DNA of 64,000 nt from Apodospora peruviana (Eukaryota; Ascomycota; Sordariomycetes; Sordariales; Lasiosphaeriaceae): assembly GCA_033439685.1 (NCBI GenBank), contig JAUEDM010000002.1, positions 3,038,001 through 3,102,000 of the forward strand, given 5' to 3'. Shown here piece after piece: positions 55,602 through 64,000 of the stretch. The translations under genes were made by a program, and so were the position numbers. Every line of letters starts with the position of its first letter. Within the stretch, counting starts at the first letter, position 1. The notes under the pieces are model-generated. The model made no database searches, had not been told where the DNA came from, and was given only the letters and a program-made list of their open reading frames with translations.

Positions 55602-56230
55602 ATGTCTACCGCAGAGCTAGCAACGTCCTACGCGGCGCTCATCCTCGCCGATGACAATGTCGCCATCACGGTAAGCCCACGAAGTTGCCCAACCGGAACC
55701 TGGACAGCCCCGCGCTGGTTTGCGATACGGTGCCGGTTTCTGGGAGGCACGGCCGACGAATTTGGAAGCTTCGGAATTTGCTGACAACTTTTTTTCGATC
55801 ATTCTAGGCCGACAAGATCCAGGCTTTGATTAAGGCGGCTAACGTCCCCGAGGTCGAGCCCATCTGGGCTTCTCTGTTCGCGAAGGTACGACAACCGATC
55901 ACAAGTGTTTCGCCGGAACGAAGCAGGTCGAGGAACATTTGAGGGAACCGAAACATCTTTGGCTGACTATGTTGGCAACGCAGGCGCTCGAGGGCAAGGA
56001 CGTGAAGGATCTCCTCACCAACGTGGGCTCCGGTGGCGGTGCTGCCGCTGCCCCTGCGGCTGGTGGTGCCGCTGCCGCTGGCGGTGCCGCTGAGGAGGAG
56101 AAGGTTGAGGAGAAGGTTGAGGGTGAGTCTTCGTCGAGCCAAGATATATATGCCGTTGCCTTGCATACTGACAACGTAAACAGAGAAGGAGGAGTCCGAC
56201 GACGACATGGGATTCGGTCTTTTCGATTAA
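55602..56230 (+). CDS. RPP1: 60S acidic ribosomal protein P1
   Basis: Stalk protein that recruits translation factors to the large subunit. 110 residues; exons 55602-55670, 55808-55885, 55984-56122, 56184-56230, introns 137, 98 and 61 nt. The N-terminal helical dimerisation domain reads MSTAELATSYAALILADDNV and DKIQALIKAANVPEVEPIWA, then FAKALEGKDVKDLLTNVGSG. An Ala/Gly hinge is followed by the universal stalk tail EESDDDMGFGLFD. The internal sequence (EPIWASLFAKAL) distinguishes P1 from P2. Phases are 0, 0 and 1. No alternative is plausible. Confidence 0.97.
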
Positions 56231-57148
56231 GCGATCGAATTTCCAGGGCTTGGTTTTGGCTGCTCATGACCTCATCGAAACAACACTCCCGTTTTCCGTT
56301 TATACTTTCCAACCTTGCATGGATCCGCGACGGTATATCGCACAACTACAACACGACACGACCACAGGGATGGAGGCTTTTGATATCAGGGGTCCGGTTC
56401 ATCGGCGTAGCTTGACATGGAATTTATGAAAGATGCGCTTTTGAGCACCAAATTTGGAGTTTTGTGTGCTGCTTGCTATCTTTGTGCGCCAGATGATGTG
56501 AACTGAAGTGTGTTTCGGGTTGATTTCCAGGCAGTCCACTGCCATTTTGGATAGGGGAACCCACTACCTTTTGATGCCCAATGTTCGGATTTCTCCCGGC
56601 CCGGCGAGCATTGCAACCACACGACCTACCACCCAGCCTGCGGACACTTGATCGAATCGAAGAGCCGACAATGGATCATGTATGTCACTCTGGGATTCAT
56701 CAACACCCGTGGAGTTATGTACAAATTTGAGATGCTAGGAATTGACTCGATATTGTAAAGTCTATGTTTTCGATCCTACCGATGTTGGAACATTCAACCC
56801 TGCTGGGGCCCTTTCATCTTCCTACTTTTAGGCTGCTTCTCATGCTTGGAGACAAGTGCAGTTATCTGCGTCTCATTCCACTGGTTTGTTTGTGCGGACT
56901 TTGGTCACCTGCCGCTGTCAAATGGACGAGACAATGCTCAGGTTTCGATGACGGCCAGCAAGCCCCGTACCCTCTCCCATCGCGCACTTAGTTTAAGGAA
57001 CAACCACTTTCAGCCATGTACTCAGTCTATTCTGGTATTTGTGTAGGTTCTAGGTCACCGCTATTATAGAAGCCCATTCCAGAAGGAGGACGGCCGTTGG
57101 TAGGTTTGGGCTGTGCTGTATGATCAAAAAACAAGGATAAAAGCCTCT
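56231..57148. other. Intergenic, 3' of P1
   Basis: AT-rich 3' flank up to the tRNA-Asp gene. No protein gene seen. Confidence 0.55.
57126..57142 (-). terminator. RNA polymerase III terminator region of tRNA-Asp
   Basis: On the minus strand a T4 run begins seven bases after the tRNA 3' end, followed by a T6 run. Together they give a two-stage Pol III stop. Confidence 0.7.
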
Positions 57149-57260
57149 CTCTCCCGCCGGGAATTGAACCCGGGTCTCGAGCGAAGTTATTTTCAAGTCT
57201 CATATTTCATGATAAGCTTCCAATGACAGGCTCACATACTGACCACTATACTACGGAAGA
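57149..57260 (-). tRNA. tRNA-Asp (GTC) with a 40-nt intron
   Basis: Acceptor TCTTCCG pairs with CGGGAGA, discriminator G as expected for Asp. D arm region GTATAGTGGTCAGTAT is the fungal tRNA-Asp signature. Anticodon stem TGAGC/GCTCG, loop CTGTCA-C with anticodon GTC, T arm CCGGG-TTCAATT-CCCGG. The 40-base intron (57184-57223) sits one base 3' of the anticodon at the canonical 37/38 position. Mature length 72 nt. Confidence 0.93.
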
Positions 57261-58013
57261 TTTGCAGATGTGGTCATCTGCCGTAGTGGATTGTTCGATG
57301 GAGATTTGGCTCAGGTCATGTCCTTTATAAATCCTACTACGGGAGAATAAGCCGTGACTGGAATAATCATGACTTTGTATTTTCTCCTTTACTCAAGTTA
57401 ACGGAAGCCCTGTCGGGGGTCTGGAGTACCTGGCTACCTTGGATTGTGCAACCCGGCAATCGTTTTTTTTGGTGCAAATCTCTATCTAGATGGTTCAAAA
57501 TAGATGCCCGTTAATAATGACCCAGGAAAATGCTCTTCATGGTTCAATCTGAGGAGGAAGTGGTGCCGAGGAATAACGCATTCTATGTCTTTCCTGTATG
57601 TCCATCTCATCAGAACTGTCCACCCCCGAGTCCTTCTTGATATACCTTAGATACAATCCACCGTCTCCAAACCCACTCTGTCTCTCCACTCAGATATGGG
57701 AACGCGATAAATACAGGCATGTAACGTATATCTACGTCTTCAACCTCGACCCGGGTCTCCGATTCCAGATATCGCCAAATTAGGAACGTATTCCCAAAAA
57801 TACGCTCTCTGCTTCACCAAATCAACCTATTTCGCCTCATTCGCAGAACAGAAACGCCTCTATCAGAGCAGGAATCTAGCGTAATCGAATTCTTTTCCCG
57901 CTCCCTTAAAACACAGAAATTTTGGTAACTCACAAGTCTCCGCTTCGGCTGATACGGCCAAGCCCATTCTAGTAAAATAAACCGAGCGGACTGACAAGAG
58001 AACCAAAGGACAT
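57261..58013. other. Intergenic, 753 bases
   Basis: 5' flank of tRNA-Asp and 3' flank of the PCS60-type gene; nothing supported. Confidence 0.55.
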
Positions 58014-59646
58014 TTACAACTTTGACCTGGTCTCCTGCTTTTGCATCATCTCGGCTACGATGCGTCGCTGGATCTTGCCTGTGGCCGTCTTTGGCATCAC
58101 ATCGGTAAAGTAAATCTGGCACAAATGTTAGTAATCAAGATAGATCCAAAAAGAAAAGAAAAGAGCATGACTTAATTACCTTCTTCGGCACCTTGAACTT
58201 GGCCAACTTCTCCCCAACCCAACTCTTCAACTCATCCTGCCCAAGCCTACCGCTGCCCGACTTCAATACCACAGCAACGCCAATCTCCTGCCCATACATC
58301 TCATCCGGGATGGCAAAGCTGACCGCCTCGGAAACAGCCGGATGTCTCGTGAGCACATTATCCAGCTCAATCGGCGAGATCTTCTCCCCGCCTTTGTTGA
58401 TGAGCTCCTTGATCCGACCCGTAATGATCACATACCCGTCCTCGTCCTTCTTTCCCTGGTCGCCGGTCCGGAAATATCCGTCCTTGGTGAACGCCCCGGC
58501 GTTGGCTGTGGGGTTGTTCAGGTACCCGCTCGTCACGTTCTCGCCCTTGATGCAGATTTCGCCCTCGGTGCCCTGCTCGACTGTCTTGCCGGTATCATTT
58601 TTTATGACCACTTCGACGCCCTTGCCCAGCCCGACGGTGCCGGGTTTTCTCTTGGCCGGCGGTAGCGGGTTGGACGTCATCTGGTGCGCCGCCTCGGTCA
58701 TGGCGTATGCCTCCAGCACGGGGGCATTGTACGTCTTTTCCAGCGCGTGAAAGACGGTCGGGGACAGCGGTGACGAACACGACCGGATGAAGCGGATGGC
58801 CGGCAACGGATTCGGCGCCGGGTTTTTGAGCAGGATCTGGTGGATCGTTGGCACGGCGGTATACCAGTTGGCCTTGTACTTGACGAAATCCTGCCAGAAC
58901 TCGGTCGCCGAAAATTTGGTGGGCACAACCATTGATCCGCCCGCGGCCAACGGCGCGAGGAGGCCGCAAAGGAGGCCGTGGACGTGGAAGAGCGGCATGA
59001 CGAGCATGGTGCGGTCCGCCGCGGTCAGCTGGTACGTGTCGCGGATGTTCCCCATCGTCCGGGTCAGGTTGCGGTGCGTAAGGGGCACGACTTTGGGTCG
59101 CGAGGTGGTACCGCTGGTGTGCAGGACCAGGGCAATGTCCTCGGGCTCGGGCTTCAGCAGCGGTTGGCCGCCCTTGCCCCTGAGCTGGCCGAGCTCCTTA
59201 ACGTCCAGGGCGACCTCTTTTTTGGCGGCATCCCAATAGCATTCAGCAATAGCGGCGTTGAACTTGGCTGCAGCCTTCACGGCTGGGCTACCGGTCTCGT
59301 AGGCGCCCTTGGGGACGAGTACAACGGCCGACTTGACATCCTCGATGTAAAATTCGAACTCTTCCTGCTTGTAGGCAGGGTTGAGCGGAGCGGCAATACC
59401 CCTCTGCCACGAGGCAGCGAAAAAGGAAACGATAAACTCATATGAGTTAACCGTGGCGATGGAAACGGGCGAACCCTGTGTGACGCCGATAGCGGCGAGC
59501 TTCTTCTGAAACGATAACACCTCAGCCACAAGGCCGTCGTAAGTGACGGTCAGGGCAGCAGCATCGGCAGACCGTGATGGTACAACAACGGCTACAGAGG
59601 TACCTGCGCCCTGGATGGCTGCCTGGAGTGTTGATATCGAAGTCAT
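58014..59646 (-). CDS. PCS60: Peroxisomal AMP-dependent CoA ligase (Pcs60-like)
   Basis: Acyl-adenylate-forming CoA ligase of the Pcs60/oxalyl-CoA synthetase group. 522 residues; exons 59646-58180 and 58115-58014, intron 64 nt (GTAATT donor). Adenylation motifs in order: A3 LVLHTSGTTSRPKVVPLTH, MPLFHVHGLL, YTAVPTIHQILL, A5 LEAYAMTEAAHQM, A7 DGYFRTGDQGK, A8 ITGRIKELINKGGEKISPIE and A10 MPKTATGKIQRR, whose Lys is the catalytic C-terminal residue. The last three residues are SKL, a perfect peroxisomal targeting signal, and they sit in the short second exon. The substrate (oxalate, or an acyl chain) is inferred from the Pcs60 resemblance. Confidence 0.93.
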
Positions 59647-60366
59647 GGTTGCGTTTCCGGTCCAATGGGCGAAGCTGGAAATAAGGTGAGAGTGGGTAGC
59701 TATCACGACAGCTGGTGGCTGTACTCCGTCCTGCAAGTATAGTTTTGGCCTTTCACCGCAGAAAACGAAAATGAAGAGCCAAAAGAAAAAGTCCGTGAGC
59801 TTGTCGAGGAAAGGACTATTGATTATATTTATGAGAGAGTAAAAAGAGCCAAGTGCCAGACATGAACTTTTTCTTTTAAGTTGGGTGTGTTGAGATATTT
59901 TAAGACAGCATGTACGAGCTATGCTCAAATTTCCAATGATGCCATCTGAGCGATCCGAGGGAGATCCTGCGAAGCTCGAAAGCTTCTGAGACCTCTACCG
60001 AGTGGGTCATCCACACGGCAGACAAGGATGCTGCAAGTTTTGACTAGCCTGAAAGGGCCGGGGAGAAGTCCTCCAGGGTTTGGGTTGGTCGTGTGTCCCG
60101 GCCGACTGCTTTGAAATCTTCCACACCTGTAAACATACCCCTATCTTCCCCAAATCTCTTAAATACTCTGATTGCCCCCCTTCCCCAAAAGAAGGTCATC
60201 AACCCCTCTCTTATCTTCCCCCCCTTTTCACCCAGCGGCCTCTCCAGAGATGCAGTAAGAAAGCAAGAAAGAAATGAGGCGATAACCAGAAAGACAAACG
60301 TGAAGAACAAAACATCCGCACCTCAAAACTTGGCCATCCCTTAAAGGGGGGATAAGAAAAGCCATC
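59647..60366. other. Bidirectional promoter, PCS60 / METTL7-like gene
   Basis: 720 bases. Pyrimidine-rich tracts at about 60135-60240 point to the start region of the plus-strand gene. No gene. Confidence 0.55.
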
Positions 60367-61418
60367 ATGGCGACCAGCAGCATATCCGAAATAGTCCTCG
60401 CCCTCTTGTTCCCCTGGAAATTCATGAGCATATCCCTCTCCTACCTCCCGGGAACCATCATCTCTGCCTTGCGCGCAGGCCAGTTCCGCACCCTGCTCTC
60501 CTGGCCGCGCCTCCAAGCAGCTTGGTTCTCACGCTTCTGGTCCTGGGCCGGGCCGCAGGTCCGCACCGGCGCCGAGCAGATCGTCCGCCCTCTCCTCGAG
60601 GGCAGGGTCTCTCGCGGAGCCATTGTGCCGCCAACCTCGTCGCCATCTGTCGGCGCTCACCTGGGCGTCGCCGGCACCGTGCTGGAGATCGGCCCGGGAA
60701 GTGGCATGTGGGTATCCATCTTCTCGGACCGGTACCAGCAGAGCAAGACCAGCACCCCCGACACAAAAGGCGTGCGCGGAAAAGTCACCCGTGTCTACGG
60801 GGTCGAGCCCAACGAGGGCGTCCACCACCTTCTGCGCGAGCAGATCGCCGCCGCCGACCTCCAAGACGTCTACGAGGTCGTCCCCGTCGGCATCGAGGAC
60901 CTTGCTTCGTCGGGCCACGTCGCCCCCGAGAGCGTCGACTGCATCGTCTCTGTGCTTTGTCTCTGCAGCATCCCCGAGCCCGAGCGCAACATTGCCATGT
61001 TGTACGGCTACCTCAAGCCCGGTGGGCGCTGGTACGTCTACGAGCACGTGAAGCACGACCGATCCACGAGCACTATGGGCTTTTACCAAGGTATGTTGAA
61101 AATTCTCCCTTGACTCCCCTGGCAGTCACACAACCCCCTTTTCTCGTTCGTTCGGGTTCTTCTTCCTGGTATTGTTGTCTTCAGTTTCTCAACATATTTA
61201 AGACGGAAAGAGAACCTTGATACTGATTGGAGTTATCTGCATGCATAGCCTTTGTCAATCTCATCTGGCCACACTTCATTGGCGGTTGTGAGCTTCGACG
61301 TGATACTGGAAAGTGGCTCAGGGAGGCTGGCACATGGAGTGAAATTGATCTTGAGCACCCAGAGGGAGAACCGTGGTTTGCTACAATCCCCCATGTGGTT
61401 GGCGTTCTGACCAAATGA
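60367..61418 (+). CDS. METTL7-like SAM-dependent methyltransferase
   Basis: Predicted 297 residues; exons 60367-61090 and 61249-61418, intron 158 nt (GTATGT donor). The N-terminus has a hydrophobic segment (IVLALLFPWKFMSISLSYLP) likely to anchor it to the ER or lipid droplets. The Rossmann-type methyltransferase fold shows motif I VLEIGPGSGMWVSIF, motif II region VYGVEPNEGVHHLL, VDCIVSVLCLCSIPEPERN and LKPGGRWYVYEHVKHD. The second exon carries FIGGCELRRDTGKWLREAG, which matches the conserved C-terminus of METTL7 proteins (a Cys-Arg-Asp pattern near the end). Human METTL7 enzymes methylate alkyl thiols, but the substrate here is unknown. A GC-rich antisense frame of 186 codons opposite it is a shadow. 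Confidence 0.85.
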
Positions 61419-61919
61419 TCGTCACACGTGTCTGGTAGGCAAGAGTCAGTCAGCCAAACGCTAGCTATCATTGGTTTCGCTCGTCACTTATCAGTGTCAG
61501 TCATAGCCCGGACTGGTTTACGGTCTAGTTCGGTTCGACTGCACGAGGACTACATGGTGGTCCATCAGAGGTTTTACCATGACTCAGCTTTATGCTTGCT
61601 ATGACCTCCAGGCTACAATCAGAGGGGCTTCAATTGGATCTTGGGTCTCAAATCAACGACTTTGATGCATGTTCAACTATCTCCTGTGGGAATGCCTATC
61701 TCCAGTACTGAACATCCATATCCCCCAAGCCTTGGTGCAACCGACCGAGTCTCTCAAACATCATCATCAAAAGATGATCAAGCAGAAATACCCCTAAGAA
61801 ATCTCCTTGTCCACCAAGCTTTCCAGGAAAACCAAACCACACTAAAGTTGAAATTTCAGAATCTTGTTCTCCAGAACAATCATCCAGCAGTACATGCCAG
61901 CGACTGGACCAGTAGTAAA
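61419..61919. other. Intergenic, convergent 3' flanks
   Basis: 501 bases between the methyltransferase and the zinc-knuckle gene; nothing supported. Confidence 0.55.
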
Positions 61920-63339
61920 CTACCAGTCACCGCCACCGTAACCGCCGCCGCCGGCGTTCCAGTCACCGCCACCAGCGTCAGCAGAGTCACCGTCAGCTGC
62001 CTCGCCGAAGTCATTACCAAAGCCTGCGTCTCCAGCGTCACCAGAGTCCTCTTTAACCGTGGAGTTGGGGCAACGCGACTTGTAGTGACCCATCTGCTGG
62101 CAGTTGGAGCACTTGACGCGGGTGGCTATTGCCAAGTTAGTGATTGCTTGGACGGCTAGGGTCATCAGTTTACTTACTGTCGCGGGGCTTGGGACAGTCC
62201 TTGCCGACATGGCCCATCTCGTCACAGTTGCGGCACTGAACATTGGCCATGTTGCGCGGCTCGGTGCATTCTTTGGCCACGTGACTCTCTTGGCCACAGT
62301 TACGGCAGCCACGGGGGCCTGCGGTCGGGCAGTCCTTTGAGAAATGGCCCACTTCAACACGTTAGTCGCAGTATCAACTCCTTTGGGAACATGCATGACT
62401 TACTCTCATTGCACTTGCGGCACTCAACGCCCTCAGCAGAGCGAGGCTCTGTACAGTCGGCAACCTTGTGTCCGGGCTTTCTATATGCAATTGTTAGCTG
62501 TCTTGTTCCAGCTAAATGTCCAAGGGGGGCTCCCGGTACATACCCGCAGTTCTTGCAAGCAAACTTGTCGACGCGTGGAGTCGGGCCTGTAGCAGGATTA
62601 GCTGATGCTCTCGGCTGATTCCCTGATAAAACTCACAATCACGTATGCGATGACCAAACGCATCGCAGTTGTAGCACTTGATGTCACGAAGTACCTCGGG
62701 CTCTCGCTTCTCCTCGGGACAGTCCTTCGCAATATGGCCGAGTTCCTCGCAGTTACGACACTTGGGAACGCCACGGGGAACCACCTCGCCGGCATTCTGG
62801 AGGCGGTCCAAGTTCTCGGTCTCATCCTTGGGCCAGACCTCACGATCACGAGGACGGGGAGGGTTCCACTGAAAGCGATAGGTGACTGTGTGCTTCTTCT
62901 CACACTTGCCCTGAAGGTCGCGGTTGGTCATAGTGGAAGCCATAGTGGACTTCTCGATGGCAATGAGCCAGACTGGGAGGTCCTGCGAGCGGAAAGCCTC
63001 CTCGAGCTCAACATAGGTGGTCTCAGGCGCTGCCTTGACGTAGATCTGGATGGCCTCTTTCAAGTCGTCAATGTCGTGCTCCACAACGGCCTTCTTGATC
63101 ATGACCCAGGCCTCGTCGGTAGTCATATCGGGATAGTGGCTCCGATCGATTTCCTGCACCTCCAGGGCGGCCTTCATAACACGACGACCGCCAGAATCGT
63201 CGCCCTCGTCGGCCGTGTCGCCAAAATTGTCGTTGCCAAAACCGGCATCAGCAGACTCGCCCTTGCCCCATTCATTGCCTCCGGCTGTAGCACCTGAAGC
63301 GCCACCACCCCAGCCAGTGTTTCCAGTCTCCCAGGACAT
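61920..63339 (-). CDS. CCHC zinc-knuckle nucleic-acid-binding protein, seven knuckles
   Basis: Gis2/CNBP-type, single-stranded nucleic-acid-binding. Predicted 400 residues; exons 63339-62637, 62586-62544, 62480-62404, 62351-62178 and 62125-61920; introns 50, 63, 52 and 52 nt. An N-terminal fungal-type helical region (ALEVQEIDRSHYPD to AIEKSTM) follows a Gly-rich start (MSWETGNTGWGGGASG). Seven CX2CX4HX4C knuckles occur: CRNCEELGHIAKDC, CYNCDAFGHRIRDC, CKNCGKPGHKVADC, CRKCNEMGHFSKDC, CRNCGQESHVAKEC, CRNCDEMGHVGKDC, CSNCQQMGHYKSRC. The C-terminal tail is Gly/Asp-rich, ending GGGGYGGGDW. Yeast Gis2 is a short protein made only of knuckles, so the ~190-residue N-terminal extension is a clear difference. 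Probably an RNA-binding translation regulator by analogy. Confidence 0.93.
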
Positions 63340-64000
63340 CGTTGATGGTTGGTTGCTGTGACAACGAAGTTGTGTTGTATACCTTGGTTTTAGGTCAGTG
63401 TATGCTCAGCGTGAACGAGATGATGATGTTATTGCGTGTAAGGCCAATCAAGCAGCGAGATATGGCTGGGAATCTGGAATGAGGATACTCTCAAAGATCA
63501 ACAACAAGGAGGAGAAGGAGGATACGAAGAGGGGAGAGAGAGCGCGCGCACCAATCTGTTCATGAATAGCACAAGACACTTGTCAGATGCTTTGTTGACA
63601 AAAAGGGCAGCCGCTGCAATTGCTTTTGGCGGAAGCCCGATGCCGCAGAATATTGTCCAACTTGTAGCTCACAAAGCAACCTGTAGAGCTACTTCCAGGT
63701 TGGTTGAGATGCGCAAAGAGGAAATGTTCAAAGGAGAGGCTACTCCAAGGGTAGGGAATTCGTGCTTACCTCGATGAGCGACAAAACACGGGCTTCAATA
63801 GCACCTGTATGCGAAGGGGGCAAGTTGTCAGTCCGGAGGAAACAAGATGTGATAACAGATGAGGGCTACGGTGATGATTGGGAGCGGAGATAGATGAGCA
63901 AGACGCTGAAAGAAAGGATCGCGCATACCTTTTCTGCCAGAAAGTCGATGCAATGACGATCACTTGTTGGTCACTTGCGTTGGCGGCCAAGTGGTGATGC
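63340..64000. other. Upstream region of the zinc-knuckle gene, to the window edge
   Basis: Purine-rich on the plus strand at about 63508-63549 (pyrimidine-rich on the gene's strand), fitting a leader. No gene visible. Confidence 0.5.

Noticed and set aside
58014..61418. Secondary-metabolite cluster idea (CoA ligase plus methyltransferase, with an SDR elsewhere)
   Set aside because: The ligase is a peroxisomal Pcs60 type with SKL, the methyltransferase is METTL7-like, the SDR is 50 kb away, and no PKS, NRPS, P450 or cluster regulator is present.
1..64000. CRISPR array, insertion sequence, retrotransposon or viral remnant
   Set aside because: No spaced direct repeats of the right size, no reverse transcriptase, transposase or integrase motifs, and no long terminal or inverted repeats were noticed by eye.

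Overview
The window is a compact, intron-rich stretch of nuclear DNA from a filamentous ascomycete (Pezizomycotina), most likely a Sordariomycete. The evidence is many short introns (mostly 50-100 nt) with GTANGT-type donors and CTAAC/CTGAC branch sites, GC-rich coding exons, TATATAAA boxes and pyrimidine-rich leaders, and fungal families such as ECM33, ANP1, DUF3824, DUF2408 and the 21.3 kDa complex I subunit. I see no transposon coding sequence, CRISPR array, plasmid or viral gene. There are 26 protein-coding genes (one cut by the left edge) and two tRNA genes. Exon boundaries were worked out by hand from splice signals, phase and family motifs, so each is a prediction.

Layout. 0-11 kb: the 3' end of an unknown coiled-coil/Gly-Pro protein; a Cys-rich, probably GPI-anchored secreted protein; NAA10 (minus); an SDR oxidoreductase; cytosolic methionyl-tRNA synthetase (minus), divergent from LTO1; a complex I 21.3 kDa-type subunit (minus). 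12-25 kb: a nuclear-type PrxQ/BCP peroxiredoxin; a 74-residue single-pass membrane protein in four small exons (minus); a mitochondrial NAD/nucleotide carrier (minus); QCR7; ANP1 mannosyltransferase (minus); a 3-methyladenine DNA glycosylase. 25.3-29.8 kb is the longest coding gap and carries the leader and a probable 5'UTR intron of ECM33.

30-44 kb: ECM33; two spliceosome genes in tandem (SPF45/RBM17 and PRP2/DHX16, minus); an ER DnaJ (SCJ1 type) divergent from PRP2; a large DUF3824 protein (minus). 44-64 kb: tRNA-Cys; VAP/SCS2 (minus), divergent from a UBA-C2H2-UBX protein; a YCII-domain protein; a DUF2408 protein (minus), divergent from ribosomal P1; an intron-containing tRNA-Asp (minus); peroxisomal PCS60-type ligase with a C-terminal SKL (minus), divergent from a METTL7-like methyltransferase; and a seven-knuckle CCHC protein (minus).

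Most genes are housekeeping functions: translation (MetRS, P1, LTO1), splicing, respiration (QCR7, complex I), cell wall and secretion (ANP1, ECM33, SCJ1, VAP) and redox or DNA repair. I found no convincing undescribed multi-gene system. The less ordinary items are the 74-aa membrane gene, an in-frame intron splitting the peroxidatic cysteine codon of the peroxiredoxin, an evenly spaced threefold repeat in the DUF2408 protein, introns at related places inside zinc knuckles, two possible dual-start genes, and recurring intergenic TAGGTA-type microrepeats.
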